Source: Svornostia abyssi (GTDB lineage Bacteria; Actinomycetota; Thermoleophilia; Solirubrobacterales; Solirubrobacteraceae). Taken from it: DNA of 64,000 nt. Location of the stretch: assembly GCA_024666565.1 (NCBI GenBank), contig CP088295.1, forward strand, positions 868,001 to 932,000, written 5' to 3'. Each line of letters begins with the position of its first letter. Position 1 is the first letter of the stretch. A program made the position numbers and the translations under genes. Shown piece after piece: positions 19,096 to 27,891 of the stretch. The notes beneath the pieces were generated by a model, which saw nothing but the letters and a program-made list of their open reading frames with translations, was not told the origin of the DNA and did not search any database.

Positions 19096-19880
19096 GCTCC
19101 GGCCAGATGCTGCTGCAGACGTTCGGCGAGCAGCAGGTGCTCGCGTTCATGGCGGTGCTCGCGCGGGTGGTCCCGCTCTTCATCGTCGCGCCGCTGTTCA
19201 GCTCGCGGTCGATGCCCGGTCGCGTGCGCGGCATCGCGGCCGTCGCGATCGCGATCGGCCTGGCGCCGGTGGTGACGAAGGGCGTCGAGATGCCGACCGA
19301 CCTGCTGGGGATCGCGTTCCTCCTGGGCAAGGAGGTGCTCGTCGGGTTCTCCTTCGCGTTCGTCCTCGCGTGCCTGTTCGCGGCGGTGTCGACCGCGGGC
19401 ACGCTGCTGGACTTCAGCGTCGGCTTCGCGTTCGGCGCGGCCGTCGACCCGTTGACGGGCAACAACTCGGCGATCATCTCGCAGATGTACATGATGTTCG
19501 CGACGGCAATCTTCGTCGTCGTGGGCGGCGTGGAGTGGGTCCTCCAGGGCTTCGCGCGCACGTACGACATCATCAGCATCACGGCGATGCCGTCGCTCGG
19601 CACGATGGTGCAGGGCGCCGTCGAGTCGTTCGTCCAGATCTTCGTCTCGGCGATCGAGATCTGCGGGCCGATCCTGCTCGCGCTCATCATCACGGACGTC
19701 GCGTTCGGCATGGTGAGCCGCGTCGCCCCGTCGCTGAACGTGTTCGCGGTCGGCTTCGCCGTGAAGATCGGGGTCGGCCTCATCCTGCTCGGCCTCACCT
19801 TCCCGTTCGTCGGCGGCTGGCTCGGCGACGAGATCCAAGGCTCCGTCACCCAAGCCCTCCAGACCCTGAAGGTCGCGTAG
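19092..19880 (+). CDS. fliR: Flagellar export gate protein FliR
   Basis: FliR completes the FliPQR gate. The 262 aa protein has about six membrane segments, with the family features ARVVPLFIVAPLF near the start and an internal VDPLTGNNSAIISQMYMM loop. ATG 19092 overlaps the fliQ stop; an earlier GTG/ATG in frame would run into fliQ. flhB follows after 13 nt. Confidence 0.94.
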   Translation: MSSGQMLLQTFGEQQVLAFMAVLARVVPLFIVAPLFSSRSMPGRVRGIAAVAIAIGLAPVVTKGVEMPTDLLGIAFLLGKEVLVGFSFAFVLACLFAAVSTAGTLLDFSVGFAFGAAVDPLTGNNSAIISQMYMMFATAIFVVVGGVEWVLQGFARTYDIISITAMPSLGTMVQGAVESFVQIFVSAIEICGPILLALIITDVAFGMVSRVAPSLNVFAVGFAVKIGVGLILLGLTFPFVGGWLGDEIQGSVTQALQTLKVA

Positions 19881-19893
19881 GGGGTGATGGATC

Positions 19894-20961
19894 GTGGCCG
19901 GTGAGAAGACAGAAAAGGCGACACCCAAGAAGAAGGCGGACTCCCGCAACAAGGGTCAGGTCGCCCGTTCGCAGGACCTCAACGCCGCGGTCGTCACGAT
20001 CGTGGGCATCTTCGTCGTCGCGCTCACCGGGCCGAAGATGGTCTCGCTCATGGGCGAGCTCACGCGCGAGTCGCTCGCGCAGATCGCCAACCCGCAGAAC
20101 GTGACGCGCGAGGGAATCGGCCCGCTCGTCTCCGACGCGGGCATGGTCGTGCTCCAGTGCTTCCTGCCGGTCGCCGGCGCGTGCGTCATCGCGGCGTTCG
20201 TCGTCCTCGTCGCGCAGGTCGGCTTCAAGATCACGCCGAAGGCCGCCGAGCCGAACCCGAAGAAGCTCAACCCGATCGCGGGCGCGAAGCAGGTGTTCGG
20301 CCCGAACGCGCTCGTGGAGGGGATCAAGTCGATCCTGAAGGTCGTCTTCGTCGCCGGCCCCGCGCTGCTCGTGGTCATGCCGGTCATGCCGCAGATCGCG
20401 GCGATGATCGGCATCGGCGCCCTGGAGCTCGGGATCCTCACGAACGACCTGATCATGAAGATCGCGCGGAACGTCGCCGTCGCGTACATCGTCCTCGGCC
20501 TTGCGGACTACATCTACCAGCGGTACCGCACCGACAAGGAAATGAAGATGGACAAGCAGGAGGTCAAGGACGAGGCCAAGAACATGGCGCTCCCTCCTGA
20601 GGTCAAGATGGCGCAGAAGCGCCGCGCCTTCGAGCTGTCTCGGGCCCGCATGATGGCCGACGTCCCCGACGCGGACGTCGTCGTCACGAACCCGACGCAC
20701 TTCTCCGTCGCGCTGAAGTACAGCGACGGCATGGTCTCCCCGAAGGTCATCGCCAAGGGGCAGGATCTCGTCGCCTTCCGCATCCGCGAGCTGGCCGCCG
20801 AGCACGGCGTGCCGGTCGTGCCCGACCCGCCGCTCGCCCGCGGTCTCCACAAGAACGTCGAGGTCGGCCAGCAGATTCCGGAGGAGTTCTTCCAGGCGGT
20901 CGCGCACGTCCTGGCGTTCGTCTACCGGACGCGTCCCATGCGATCGGCGGTCGCGGCATGA
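19894..20961 (+). CDS. flhB: Flagellar export switch protein FlhB
   Basis: FlhB switches export from rod/hook to filament substrates by cutting itself. The 355 aa protein starts with the typical EKTEKATPKKK sequence, has four membrane segments (about 30-210) and a cytoplasmic domain with the autocleavage motif NPTH (about residue 267, TNPTHFSVALKY). The start is GTG 19894. The end overlaps flhA by 4 nt. Confidence 0.96.
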   Translation: MAGEKTEKATPKKKADSRNKGQVARSQDLNAAVVTIVGIFVVALTGPKMVSLMGELTRESLAQIANPQNVTREGIGPLVSDAGMVVLQCFLPVAGACVIAAFVVLVAQVGFKITPKAAEPNPKKLNPIAGAKQVFGPNALVEGIKSILKVVFVAGPALLVVMPVMPQIAAMIGIGALELGILTNDLIMKIARNVAVAYIVLGLADYIYQRYRTDKEMKMDKQEVKDEAKNMALPPEVKMAQKRRAFELSRARMMADVPDADVVVTNPTHFSVALKYSDGMVSPKVIAKGQDLVAFRIRELAAEHGVPVVPDPPLARGLHKNVEVGQQIPEEFFQAVAHVLAFVYRTRPMRSAVAA

Positions 20962-23021
20962 ACGGGCTCATGAAGCGCGCGGCGGGCTACACCGACATCG
21001 CGGCGGCGCTGCTCGTCGTGATGGTCGTGGTGATGATGATCGTCCCGCTGCCGCCGCTGCTGCTGGACTTCCTCATCACGATCAACATCAGCGTCGCGCT
21101 GGCGACCGTGATCACCACGCTCTACGTCCCGCGGGCCCTGGACTTCTCGGCGTTCCCGTCGCTGCTCCTGCTGACCACGCTGTTCCGCCTGGCGATCAAC
21201 ATCAGCGTCACGCGTCTCATCCTCCTCGAGGGCGACGCGGGTCACGTCGTCGAGGCGTTCGGCAACTTCGTCGTCGGCGGCAACGTCGTCGTCGGCCTCA
21301 TCATCTTCGTCGTGCTCATCGTGATCCAGTTCATGGTGATCACCGCCGGCGCCGGCCGCGTGGCCGAGGTCGGCGCGCGCTTCACCCTCGACGCCATGCC
21401 CGGCAAGCAGATGGCGATCGACGCCGACCTCAACAACGGGCAGATCACCGAGGAGGAGGCCCGGACCCGCCGCGACGACATCCAGCGCGAGGCCGACTTC
21501 TTCGGCTCGATGGACGGCGCCTCGAAGTTCGTCAAGGGCGACGCGATGGCGGCCATCGTCATCACGCTCATCAACCTGATCGGCGGCATCATCGTCGGCG
21601 TCGTCCAGCAGGGGATGCCGTTCGGCGAGGCCGCGCAGCATTTCTCCCTGCTGACCGTCGGCGATGGCCTGGCCGCCCAGATCCCGGCGCTGCTCATCAG
21701 CGTCGGCATGGGCATCATCGTCACCCGCGCTGCGGACACCGGCGGCGACCTCGGCACCGATCTCGCCGAGCAGCTCGTCAAGCAGCGCAAGGCGCCGATG
21801 GTGGCCGGCGCCGTGATCATGGCGTTCGCGCTTGTCCCGGCGCTGCCGAAGATCCCGTTCCTGGTGATCGGCGGGGCGTTCTTCTATCTCGGCTGGTACC
21901 TGAACAAGCAGGCGAAGCAGAAGGAGGCCGCCGAGGTCGCCACCGCCGCGCAGGAGGCGCTCCCGGCCGCCAAGCCCGCGGCGGAGGATCCGCGCGCGGC
22001 GCTGAACATCGACCCGCTCGAGCTGGCGATCGGCTTCGGCCTCGTCCCGCTCGTCGACTCCGGCAGCGGCGGCACGCTGCTGACCCGCGTGAGCAACGTG
22101 CGGCGGCAGATCGCCGCGGAGCTCGGCACCGTCATCCCGTCCGTGCGCATCCACGACGAGGTGGGGCTCAGCTCGCACGAGTACGTGCTGCGCGTGCGCG
22201 GCGCGGAGGTCGCGCGCGGGACGGTCATGGCCGGCCACCAGCTGGCCCTTGACCCAGGTGACGCGATCGGCGAGCTGGCGGGCATCCCGACGCGCGAGCC
22301 CGCGTTCGGCCTGCCGGCGCTGTGGATCGCCGACGCCGGCCGGGCCGAGGCCGAGGCGAGGGGGTACACCGTCGTCGACGCCGAATCCGTCCTCGTGACC
22401 CACCTGACGGAGACGATCCGCAGCCACGTCGCCGACCTCATGACGCGTCAGGACGTCAGGCAGCTCCTTGACGGACTCAAGGAAACCAACGCAGCTGTCG
22501 TTGAGGAAGTAGTGCCCGATCTGCTTTCCGTCGGTGAGATCCAGCGCGTGCTGCAGGCCCTCCTGCGCGAGGGCGTGTCGATCCGTGACCTCGGCGCGAT
22601 CGTGGAGACCGTCGGCGACCGTGCCCGCGTCACCCGCGACCCACTGCTGCTGGCCGAGTACGCGCGCCAGGCGCTCGGCCGCGCGATCGTCGGCCCGCAC
22701 CTCGACGAGGAGTCCCGGCTGCGCGCGATCGCGCTCGACCCGGCCGTCGAGCAGGAGGTCTCCGAGTCCATCGCGCAGACGCCCGACGGCGAGTACCTCG
22801 CCATGGAGCCCAGCCGGGCCCAGGCCCTCGTGCAGGCGCTCGCCGCGCACTCCGAGGAGGCGTTCTCCCTCGGCCGCCGCCCCGTGGTGCTGTGCAGCAG
22901 CCGGATCCGCCGCCATCTTCGCCGCCTGCTCGAGCAAGCGGTGCCCCAGCTCTCCGTGTGCGCGTATAACGAGATCGCGCCCGGGATCAACGTCGAGACC
23001 ATCGGAGTGGTGACCGCATGA
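20958..23021 (+). CDS. flhA: Flagellar export protein FlhA
   Basis: FlhA is the proton-channel and cargo-docking ring of the export apparatus. The 687 aa protein has eight membrane segments in its first half, the FHIPEP-family signature around RLAINISVTRLILLEG and the loop GKQMAIDADLNNGQITEEEA, then a cytoplasmic domain (about 345-687). Length and motifs are normal. It overlaps flhB and flhF. Confidence 0.97.
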   Translation: MNGLMKRAAGYTDIAAALLVVMVVVMMIVPLPPLLLDFLITINISVALATVITTLYVPRALDFSAFPSLLLLTTLFRLAINISVTRLILLEGDAGHVVEAFGNFVVGGNVVVGLIIFVVLIVIQFMVITAGAGRVAEVGARFTLDAMPGKQMAIDADLNNGQITEEEARTRRDDIQREADFFGSMDGASKFVKGDAMAAIVITLINLIGGIIVGVVQQGMPFGEAAQHFSLLTVGDGLAAQIPALLISVGMGIIVTRAADTGGDLGTDLAEQLVKQRKAPMVAGAVIMAFALVPALPKIPFLVIGGAFFYLGWYLNKQAKQKEAAEVATAAQEALPAAKPAAEDPRAALNIDPLELAIGFGLVPLVDSGSGGTLLTRVSNVRRQIAAELGTVIPSVRIHDEVGLSSHEYVLRVRGAEVARGTVMAGHQLALDPGDAIGELAGIPTREPAFGLPALWIADAGRAEAEARGYTVVDAESVLVTHLTETIRSHVADLMTRQDVRQLLDGLKETNAAVVEEVVPDLLSVGEIQRVLQALLREGVSIRDLGAIVETVGDRARVTRDPLLLAEYARQALGRAIVGPHLDEESRLRAIALDPAVEQEVSESIAQTPDGEYLAMEPSRAQALVQALAAHSEEAFSLGRRPVVLCSSRIRRHLRRLLEQAVPQLSVCAYNEIAPGINVETIGVVTA

Positions 23022-24368
23022 CGGACCTCAAGACCCGCACGTACCAGGGCAGCACGCTGGACGAGGTGCTCCCGCAGATCCGTGACGAGCTCGGCGACGA
23101 CGCGATCGTCGTCCGCCAGCGCGAGGGCCTGAAGGGCGGCGTCGGCGGCTTCTTCCAGAAGCGCTGCGTCGAGGTCGAGGCCCGTCCCGGCGCGCCCACG
23201 GCCCCCCCTGCGCCGCCGGGCTCCCACGTTTGACGTGACCGACACCTCCACGGCCGCGCCCACCGCGTCCGTCGCTGAGGCGATGCTCGCGCAGGCCGGG
23301 TCTGCCGGGTTCGGCGAGAAGCTCGCCGAGGCGCAGGAGGAGCAGGCCGCGCTCGCGCCCGAGCCGGCGCCCGCGCAGGCGACCGTCGGATCCGCCCTCA
23401 CCGTCGACGACATCCTCGGCGGGGCGCCCGCGCCCGCTCCGAAGCCCGCCGCGCGGGTGTTCACCTCGCCGCAGGTCGATGCGCTCCCGAGCGCCGTGGT
23501 GCCCGAGCCCGAGCCCCAGCCGGAGCCCGAACCGGAGCCCGTCGCTGCCGTGCCCGCGCCCCCTGCGCCTGCGCCCGTCGCGCCTGCGCCCGCTGCTGCG
23601 CCGAGCGACCGCCCCGCGAAGGCCGCGCGCGCCACGGACATCCTCACCGACCGCGGCCTGTCCCCGGCCTTCTCGGCGCACCTCGTCGATGAGGTCCTGG
23701 CCTACCGCGCGCCGCTCCAGCCGGGCGCGCGCCTCACGACGCTCGTGAGCCGCGAGCTCGCACAGCGCATCCCGGTCTCGCCGCTCGGTCGCCCGGGCGT
23801 GAGCGCCTGGGTCGGGGCCGGCGGGTCGGGCAAGACCAACGCCATCGCGGCGCTGGCCCGCGCGCACACCGAAGCCGGCTCGCTGCAAGTCGCCTGCGTC
23901 TCACTGCGCACGCCGGATGGCGGCGCGACCCTCCGCACCGCGCTCCAGGGCGCCGACGTCCACGTCTACGTCCCGGCCGACGACGCGGAGGCCGTCGCGC
24001 TCGTGGCTCAGCTCTCGGCGGCCGGCATGACGGTCATCGTCGACACCCCGAGCATCTCGCCGCGCAACGCGGCGGAGATCAAGGCGCTGGGCCGTCGCCT
24101 GCGCCGCATGGGCGTCGAAGACGTCCACCTGTGCATCCCGGCGACGCTCGGCCTGGAGGTCGCGCGCGACGTGCTCGCGGCCACCTCCGCACTGAAGCCG
24201 ACGGCGCTCACCATCACCCACGCCGACGAGACCGAGCGCGTCGGCGCCGCCATCCAGCTCGCCATCGACGCGGCGCTCCCCGTCGGCTACATCAACGAAG
24301 GCGGTTCGACCGGCCGCGGCCTGCGCGCCGCCGATCCGGTTGAACTCGCGAAGGCGATCATCGGGTGA
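23018..24368 (+). CDS. flhF: SRP-like GTPase FlhF, divergent (frame broken)
   Basis: FlhF governs flagellar placement or number. The N-terminal 60 residues match FlhF (TLDEVLPQIRDELGDDAIVV, GGFFQKRCVEV). The frame then breaks in a C7 run at 23202-23208; dropping one C continues into the rest, about 449 aa in all. A Pro/Ala/Glu-rich linker precedes the GTPase domain, whose motifs are degenerate: GAGGSGKT for Walker A, DTPSISPRN where DTAGR is usual, THADE for TKLDE. GTP binding is plausible, hydrolysis uncertain. No flhG follows. Confidence 0.8.
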
Positions 24369-24712
24369 CCACGGCCGCCGACCCCAAGCCGTACACGATC
24401 GACGACCACCCGAAGGCGCGTCGCAGCATCGAGACGACGCGCTCATGGGCGGCGCTGATCTCGTGTGGGCTCGTGGCGTTCCTGTCGATTCAGGCGGGGT
24501 CGACGACGTTCGACGGCATCGTGCGCGGCCTCATCGCGGGGTGCCTCATGTTCATCCTCGCGTGGGGCGTGTCGGTCATGGTCTGGAGGGAGATCGTGCG
24601 AGCCGAGATCGTGCAGGCGCGCGAGATGGTCCGCGAGCGGCGTGCCGCGGCGCGCCAGGCGATCCTGGACGCGCAGGCCGCCGCGGCAGAACAGCGACAG
24701 CAGGACGCGTGA
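24365..24712 (+). CDS. Small two-helix membrane protein of the flagellar operon
   Basis: 115 aa, not recognised. It has two membrane helices (about 28-45 and 52-72) and a charged C-terminal helix (about 75-113) rich in Arg, Ala, Glu and Gln that could form a coiled coil in the cytoplasm. The GTG at 24365 overlaps the flhF stop, so it is translationally coupled to flhF. It occupies the place where flhG is often found. Confidence 0.7.
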   Translation: MTTAADPKPYTIDDHPKARRSIETTRSWAALISCGLVAFLSIQAGSTTFDGIVRGLIAGCLMFILAWGVSVMVWREIVRAEIVQAREMVRERRAAARQAILDAQAAAAEQRQQDA

Positions 24713-24718
24713 TGAGTC

Positions 24719-24916
24719 ATGGCGTACGACCGGATCGACCCGATCGGCCCTGAGCCGTTCGACCGCATCCAGAAGATCCAGCGAGTCCAGCGCCGGCGGC
24801 GCGACGAGGAGGAGGACGACCGCGACGAGCGTCGCCGCGAGCAGCGCGAGGAGCGGCCGCCCCCGCGCGCCGAGCAGGACGATGACGGACACCCCCACAT
24901 CGACGTTCAAGCCTGA
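24719..24916 (+). CDS. Highly charged small protein
   Basis: 65 aa: a short ordered start (MAYDRIDPIGPEPFDRI) followed by a stretch made almost wholly of Arg, Glu, Asp and Gln. It lies 7 nt after the membrane protein and 8 nt before the glycosyltransferase, in the same direction. The ordered N-terminus argues for a real gene, but function is unknown. Confidence 0.55.
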   Translation: MAYDRIDPIGPEPFDRIQKIQRVQRRRRDEEEDDRDERRREQREERPPPRAEQDDDGHPHIDVQA

Positions 24917-24924
24917 GGAATGAG

Positions 24925-26082
24925 ATGAGTACGACGATCCTGTGCGTCTTGAACGGCGGGCCCGACCAGGCGCTGCGCTGCCTGACCGCGCTCGCCTCAC
25001 TGCGCGACCAGCCCGACCACGAGGTGGTGCTCGTCGATGACGGGACGGTCGGCCTGGAGGACCTGTTCGCCCGGGTCGAGGGCGACGTGGCGCTCGTGCG
25101 CCGCCCCCAGCGCGACGGCCTGCTCGCATCGGTCGCCGACGGGCTCGCACGCGCTGAAGGCGACGTCGTGGTGGTCGTGCGCGACGCCGCCGAGGTGGCC
25201 CCCGACTTCCTCGCCCCGCTGCTCGAGGCCCTCGACGGCCGCGCAGCGGTGACCACGCACGGCGCCCCCGTCGCTGCGTACGCGCTTGCCGCGCGCCGCG
25301 ACGTGCTCCGTGACGCGGTCACGGTGGCGCGCGAGACGCCCGTCGACGAGTCACTGGCCGTCGCGTCGCTCGTCGCCGCGCTGTCGCGTGTCGGCGCGGT
25401 CGAACCCGTCGCCGCGAGCGTCGTCGCGCCCCCGCGCGCCCGCACCGGCGCCGCGCGCGCCCAGCTGGGCGCCGACCCCGAAGTCTCCATCGTCGTCCCG
25501 ACGCTCGACGTCACGTCCCCGCGCGTGCAGGAGACGCTGCGCGCGATCCAGGAACGCACCGACGTCCCCCACGAGCTCATCGTCGTGGACAACGGCGCCC
25601 CGCCGCAGGGCTTCAGCGCTCCCGTGAACAGCGGCCTGCGCGCCGCACGCGGCCGCTACATGGTCGTGATGAACGACGACGTCGAGGTGCTCCCCGGCTG
25701 GTGGGAGCCGCTGCGCGACGCGCTCGACGCCGGCGCGCCCGTCGCCTTCCCGCTGACGATCGACGGCGCCATGCGCCATGACTTCGCCGCCTGGTGCTTC
25801 GCCCTCTCCCGCGCGACGCTCGACGAGTTCGCGGCCGCGCCCGGGGAGTTCCTCGAGCCGGAATTCCGCGTCTGGTTCCAGGACACCGACCTGCTGCACC
25901 GCCTGCGGCTGGCCGAGCGCCCCCCGGTCCTCGTCGACCGCTCCCAGATCCGCCACGGCCTGTCGCTCACCGTCGCCACGACGGAGCCGGAGCTGCGCGC
26001 GTGGATCGACGCGCAGATCGTGCGCGACAAGGCGGCGTTCGAAGCCCGCTGGGGCTCCGGCGTCGCCGGCGCAGCTCGCTAG
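24925..26082 (+). CDS. Glycosyltransferase with tandem GT2-type domains
   Basis: 385 aa. The first half (about 3-140) looks like a degenerate GT-A fold (VVLVDDGTVG, but no DxD). The second half (about 185-330) is a typical family 2 domain with VSIVVPTLDV, VVDNGAPP, ARGRYMVVMNDDVEVLPGWW and a DTDLLHRLRL acceptor-side segment. It closes the flagellar operon and faces a second glycosyltransferase/methyltransferase next to the flagellin genes. Flagellin glycosylation is the natural inference, but substrate is unknown. Confidence 0.8.
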   Translation: MSTTILCVLNGGPDQALRCLTALASLRDQPDHEVVLVDDGTVGLEDLFARVEGDVALVRRPQRDGLLASVADGLARAEGDVVVVVRDAAEVAPDFLAPLLEALDGRAAVTTHGAPVAAYALAARRDVLRDAVTVARETPVDESLAVASLVAALSRVGAVEPVAASVVAPPRARTGAARAQLGADPEVSIVVPTLDVTSPRVQETLRAIQERTDVPHELIVVDNGAPPQGFSAPVNSGLRAARGRYMVVMNDDVEVLPGWWEPLRDALDAGAPVAFPLTIDGAMRHDFAAWCFALSRATLDEFAAAPGEFLEPEFRVWFQDTDLLHRLRLAERPPVLVDRSQIRHGLSLTVATTEPELRAWIDAQIVRDKAAFEARWGSGVAGAAR

Positions 26083-26104
26083 GCACAGACGCATGCCTCC
26101 GTCT

Positions 26105-26134
26105 CTGGAGCACGACTCTAGAGTCGCGCTCCAG
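26105..26134. terminator. 30-nt palindrome between convergent genes
   Basis: CTGGAGC at 26105-26111 pairs with GCTCCAG at 26128-26134. The interior is also self-complementary around CTCTAGAG, leaving only one mismatched pair in 15. It lies between the stops at 26082 and 26184, so it may act as a bidirectional terminator. No T tract is seen. Confidence 0.5.
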
Positions 26135-26183
26135 TGATTCGGGGGACCGTGCGTTGCCTCCGGGTCCGTCGCACGCCCCGCGC

Positions 26184-27627
26184 TCAGGCGCGGCCGGCGA
26201 CCACGAGGTACTGGTACGCGCCCAGGCGGGCGGCGGCCTCGTCGCGGTCGGCGCCGAACGCGGCGACGAGATCCACGAGCGGCATGAGCTCCGCCGGGAG
26301 TGGCGAGTGGTCGTTCACGCCCACGTGCTGCGGTGCGAAGCCGCACTCGCGGAGCATGAGGTCGATCTCCTCGAGCGTGAAGAAGTGCACGTGCGTGCGG
26401 TCGAGCAGGCCCGCGTCCTGGTACTCCCAGCGGTCGTGCACGAGGAGCGGCATGACCACGGTCCAGTGCTTGACGTTCGGGATCGAGCAGACGATGACGC
26501 CGTCCTCGGTGAGTGCGCCGCGCAGCGTGCGCAGCAGGCGGGCCGGGTCGCGCAGGTGCTCGAGGACGTCCCCGAAGATGATCGCGTCGAATGTGCCGAG
26601 GTCGTCGGGGAGCGCGTCGAGCGCGTCGAGGTCCAGGCAGAACACGCCGTCGAGGCGCTCGCGGGCGCGCTCGGCCGCCTCGGGGAAGCCCTCCAGGCCG
26701 AAGACCTCCAGCCCCGGGCGTTCGGCCTTCAGCGCGGCGCCCAGGGCGCCCGGCGCCGCAGCCCACGTCGAGCACCCGGCGGGCGCCCTCCGGGACGAGC
26801 TGCCGGATCTCGGGGCGGGTGAACTCGAAGTAGCTGTCGGCCTCGCCGCTGTCGCGCACGCCGGCCCCGCGGCCTGACGCCTTGACGGGCGGCGCCTCGG
26901 TCGCGACGCCCCCGCCCTGCCACTTCGCGCGGAACAGCTCGTCGGCGCGGGCGTAGCTGCTGTCGTCGGCGGTGTCGGCGCCCCCGTCCTCGGCGGTGCG
27001 GCTCGTGCCGGTGCGGGTGTGGCGGTGCGCCACCTCGAGCTCGGCCACGACGACGCGACGGCCGGCCGCACGGGCCTGGGCGCAGATGTCGGCGTCGTAC
27101 GCGTCGAAGCCGGTGAAGGTGTCGGTGTCGAACCGCAGTTCGCGGACGGCCCACGGGGAGAGGACGAGCAGGAGCCCGTCGACCGCGTCGACATCCACGA
27201 TGCCGCGCGTGCCGAAGTCGATGACGCCGCGCGTCTCTGTGACCCGGCCGGCCTTCTGCGGCGCGTTCCACCACGCCAGACCATCCCCGCCGCGACCGCC
27301 GACGACGCCGATGACGGCGACGGTGTCGTCGGCAAGCACCGCGCGCACCTTCGCGCAGAAGCCGGGGTCGAGGATCTCGGTGTCCTCGTGCAGGAGCACG
27401 AGGGCTTCGAGGTCGTCGCGGTCGCGGACCGCATCGAGGACCTCGTTGTACGCCTCGAAGATCGAGCTGGTGGTCTCGGCCTCGATGAGGACGGAGTCGG
27501 GCTCCGTGGCGGTGCGCAGGCCCGGGGCGGCGATGGTGGCGAACTTCTCGGCGTCGGCGACGCAGGCGGCGAAGGCGATCACCCCCGAGTTGATCGGCGC
27601 GCCGCGGCGCGGGTTGAGCATCTCCAT
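26184..27627 (-). CDS. Fusion of StrF-like glycosyltransferase and SAM methyltransferase (frame broken)
   Basis: About 480 aa once one base is removed at 26747-26755 (CGCCCGGCG on the plus strand). Residues 1-220 resemble StrF-type glycosyltransferase domains: LVLLHEDTEILDPGF, VAVIGVVGGRGG and a FTGFDAYDADICAQARAAG segment. Residues about 265-475 are a class I methyltransferase with VLDVGCGAG, DAIIFGDVLEHLRDP and the DRTHVHFFTLEEI segment found in sugar methyltransferases. ATG 27627 is chosen; ATG 27621 is an alternative. Position beside the flagellin genes suggests flagellin glycan assembly and capping. Confidence 0.8.
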
Positions 27628-27642
27628 ACACGCGTGCGCGGA

Positions 27643-27660
27643 CTCCCCGGAATCGGGGAG
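27643..27660. repeat. Small hairpin CTCCCCG/CGGGGAG
   Basis: A perfect 7-bp stem with a GAAT loop, upstream of the minus-strand glycosyltransferase gene. The 264-nt gap 27628-27891 also holds a CCTCCCCAG element at 27684-27692 and its complement inside the flagellin promoter at 27803-27811. The motif recurs at 28807-28815. Confidence 0.35.
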
Positions 27661-27794
27661 GGGCAGGACCTGGCGTTTAGAACCCTCCCCAGAACAGGTG
27701 ACCCACTGCCTTGGTACGTAGTGTTTGCGAGGCCTCCCCGACTCCAGTAACCCCGGCATAGGGGAACAAACGTCCAGAATCGCTGGCCGAAGCG

Positions 27795-27821
27795 TGAACA
27801 AACTGGGGAGGGGACCGATCA
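27795..27821 (+). promoter_or_regulatory. Sigma-28-like promoter of the first flagellin gene
   Basis: TGAA at 27795-27798, 16 nt, then CCGATCA at 27815-27821. The spacing and -10 part are the same as in the cheW promoter. The spacer holds CTGGGGAGG, the complement of a motif found twice more nearby. The start codon is 70 nt downstream, leaving a structured leader. Confidence 0.6.
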
Positions 27822-27837
27822 TCTGGCGTGCAGGAAG

Positions 27838-27885
27838 CCGGCCACACGGATGTGGCCGGTGGGACGAACCATCAACGTCAAGGAG
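27838..27885 (+). promoter_or_regulatory. Candidate CsrA target in the first flagellin leader
   Basis: CCGGCCAC (27838-27845), hexaloop ACGGAT (27846-27851), GTGGCCGG (27852-27859): a perfect 8-bp hairpin presenting GGA in the loop. A second GGA lies in the Shine-Dalgarno site AAGGAG (27880-27885). CsrA is known to bind GGA in hairpin loops and at ribosome sites and to repress Bacillus flagellin translation through two such sites. Confidence 0.55.
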
Positions 27886-27891
27886 ACGACG

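Noticed and set aside
23018..23233. A separate 71-residue gene before the flhF GTPase part.
   Set aside because: It matches the N-terminal domain of FlhF, and dropping one C from the C7 run joins both parts, so it is a fragment of flhF.
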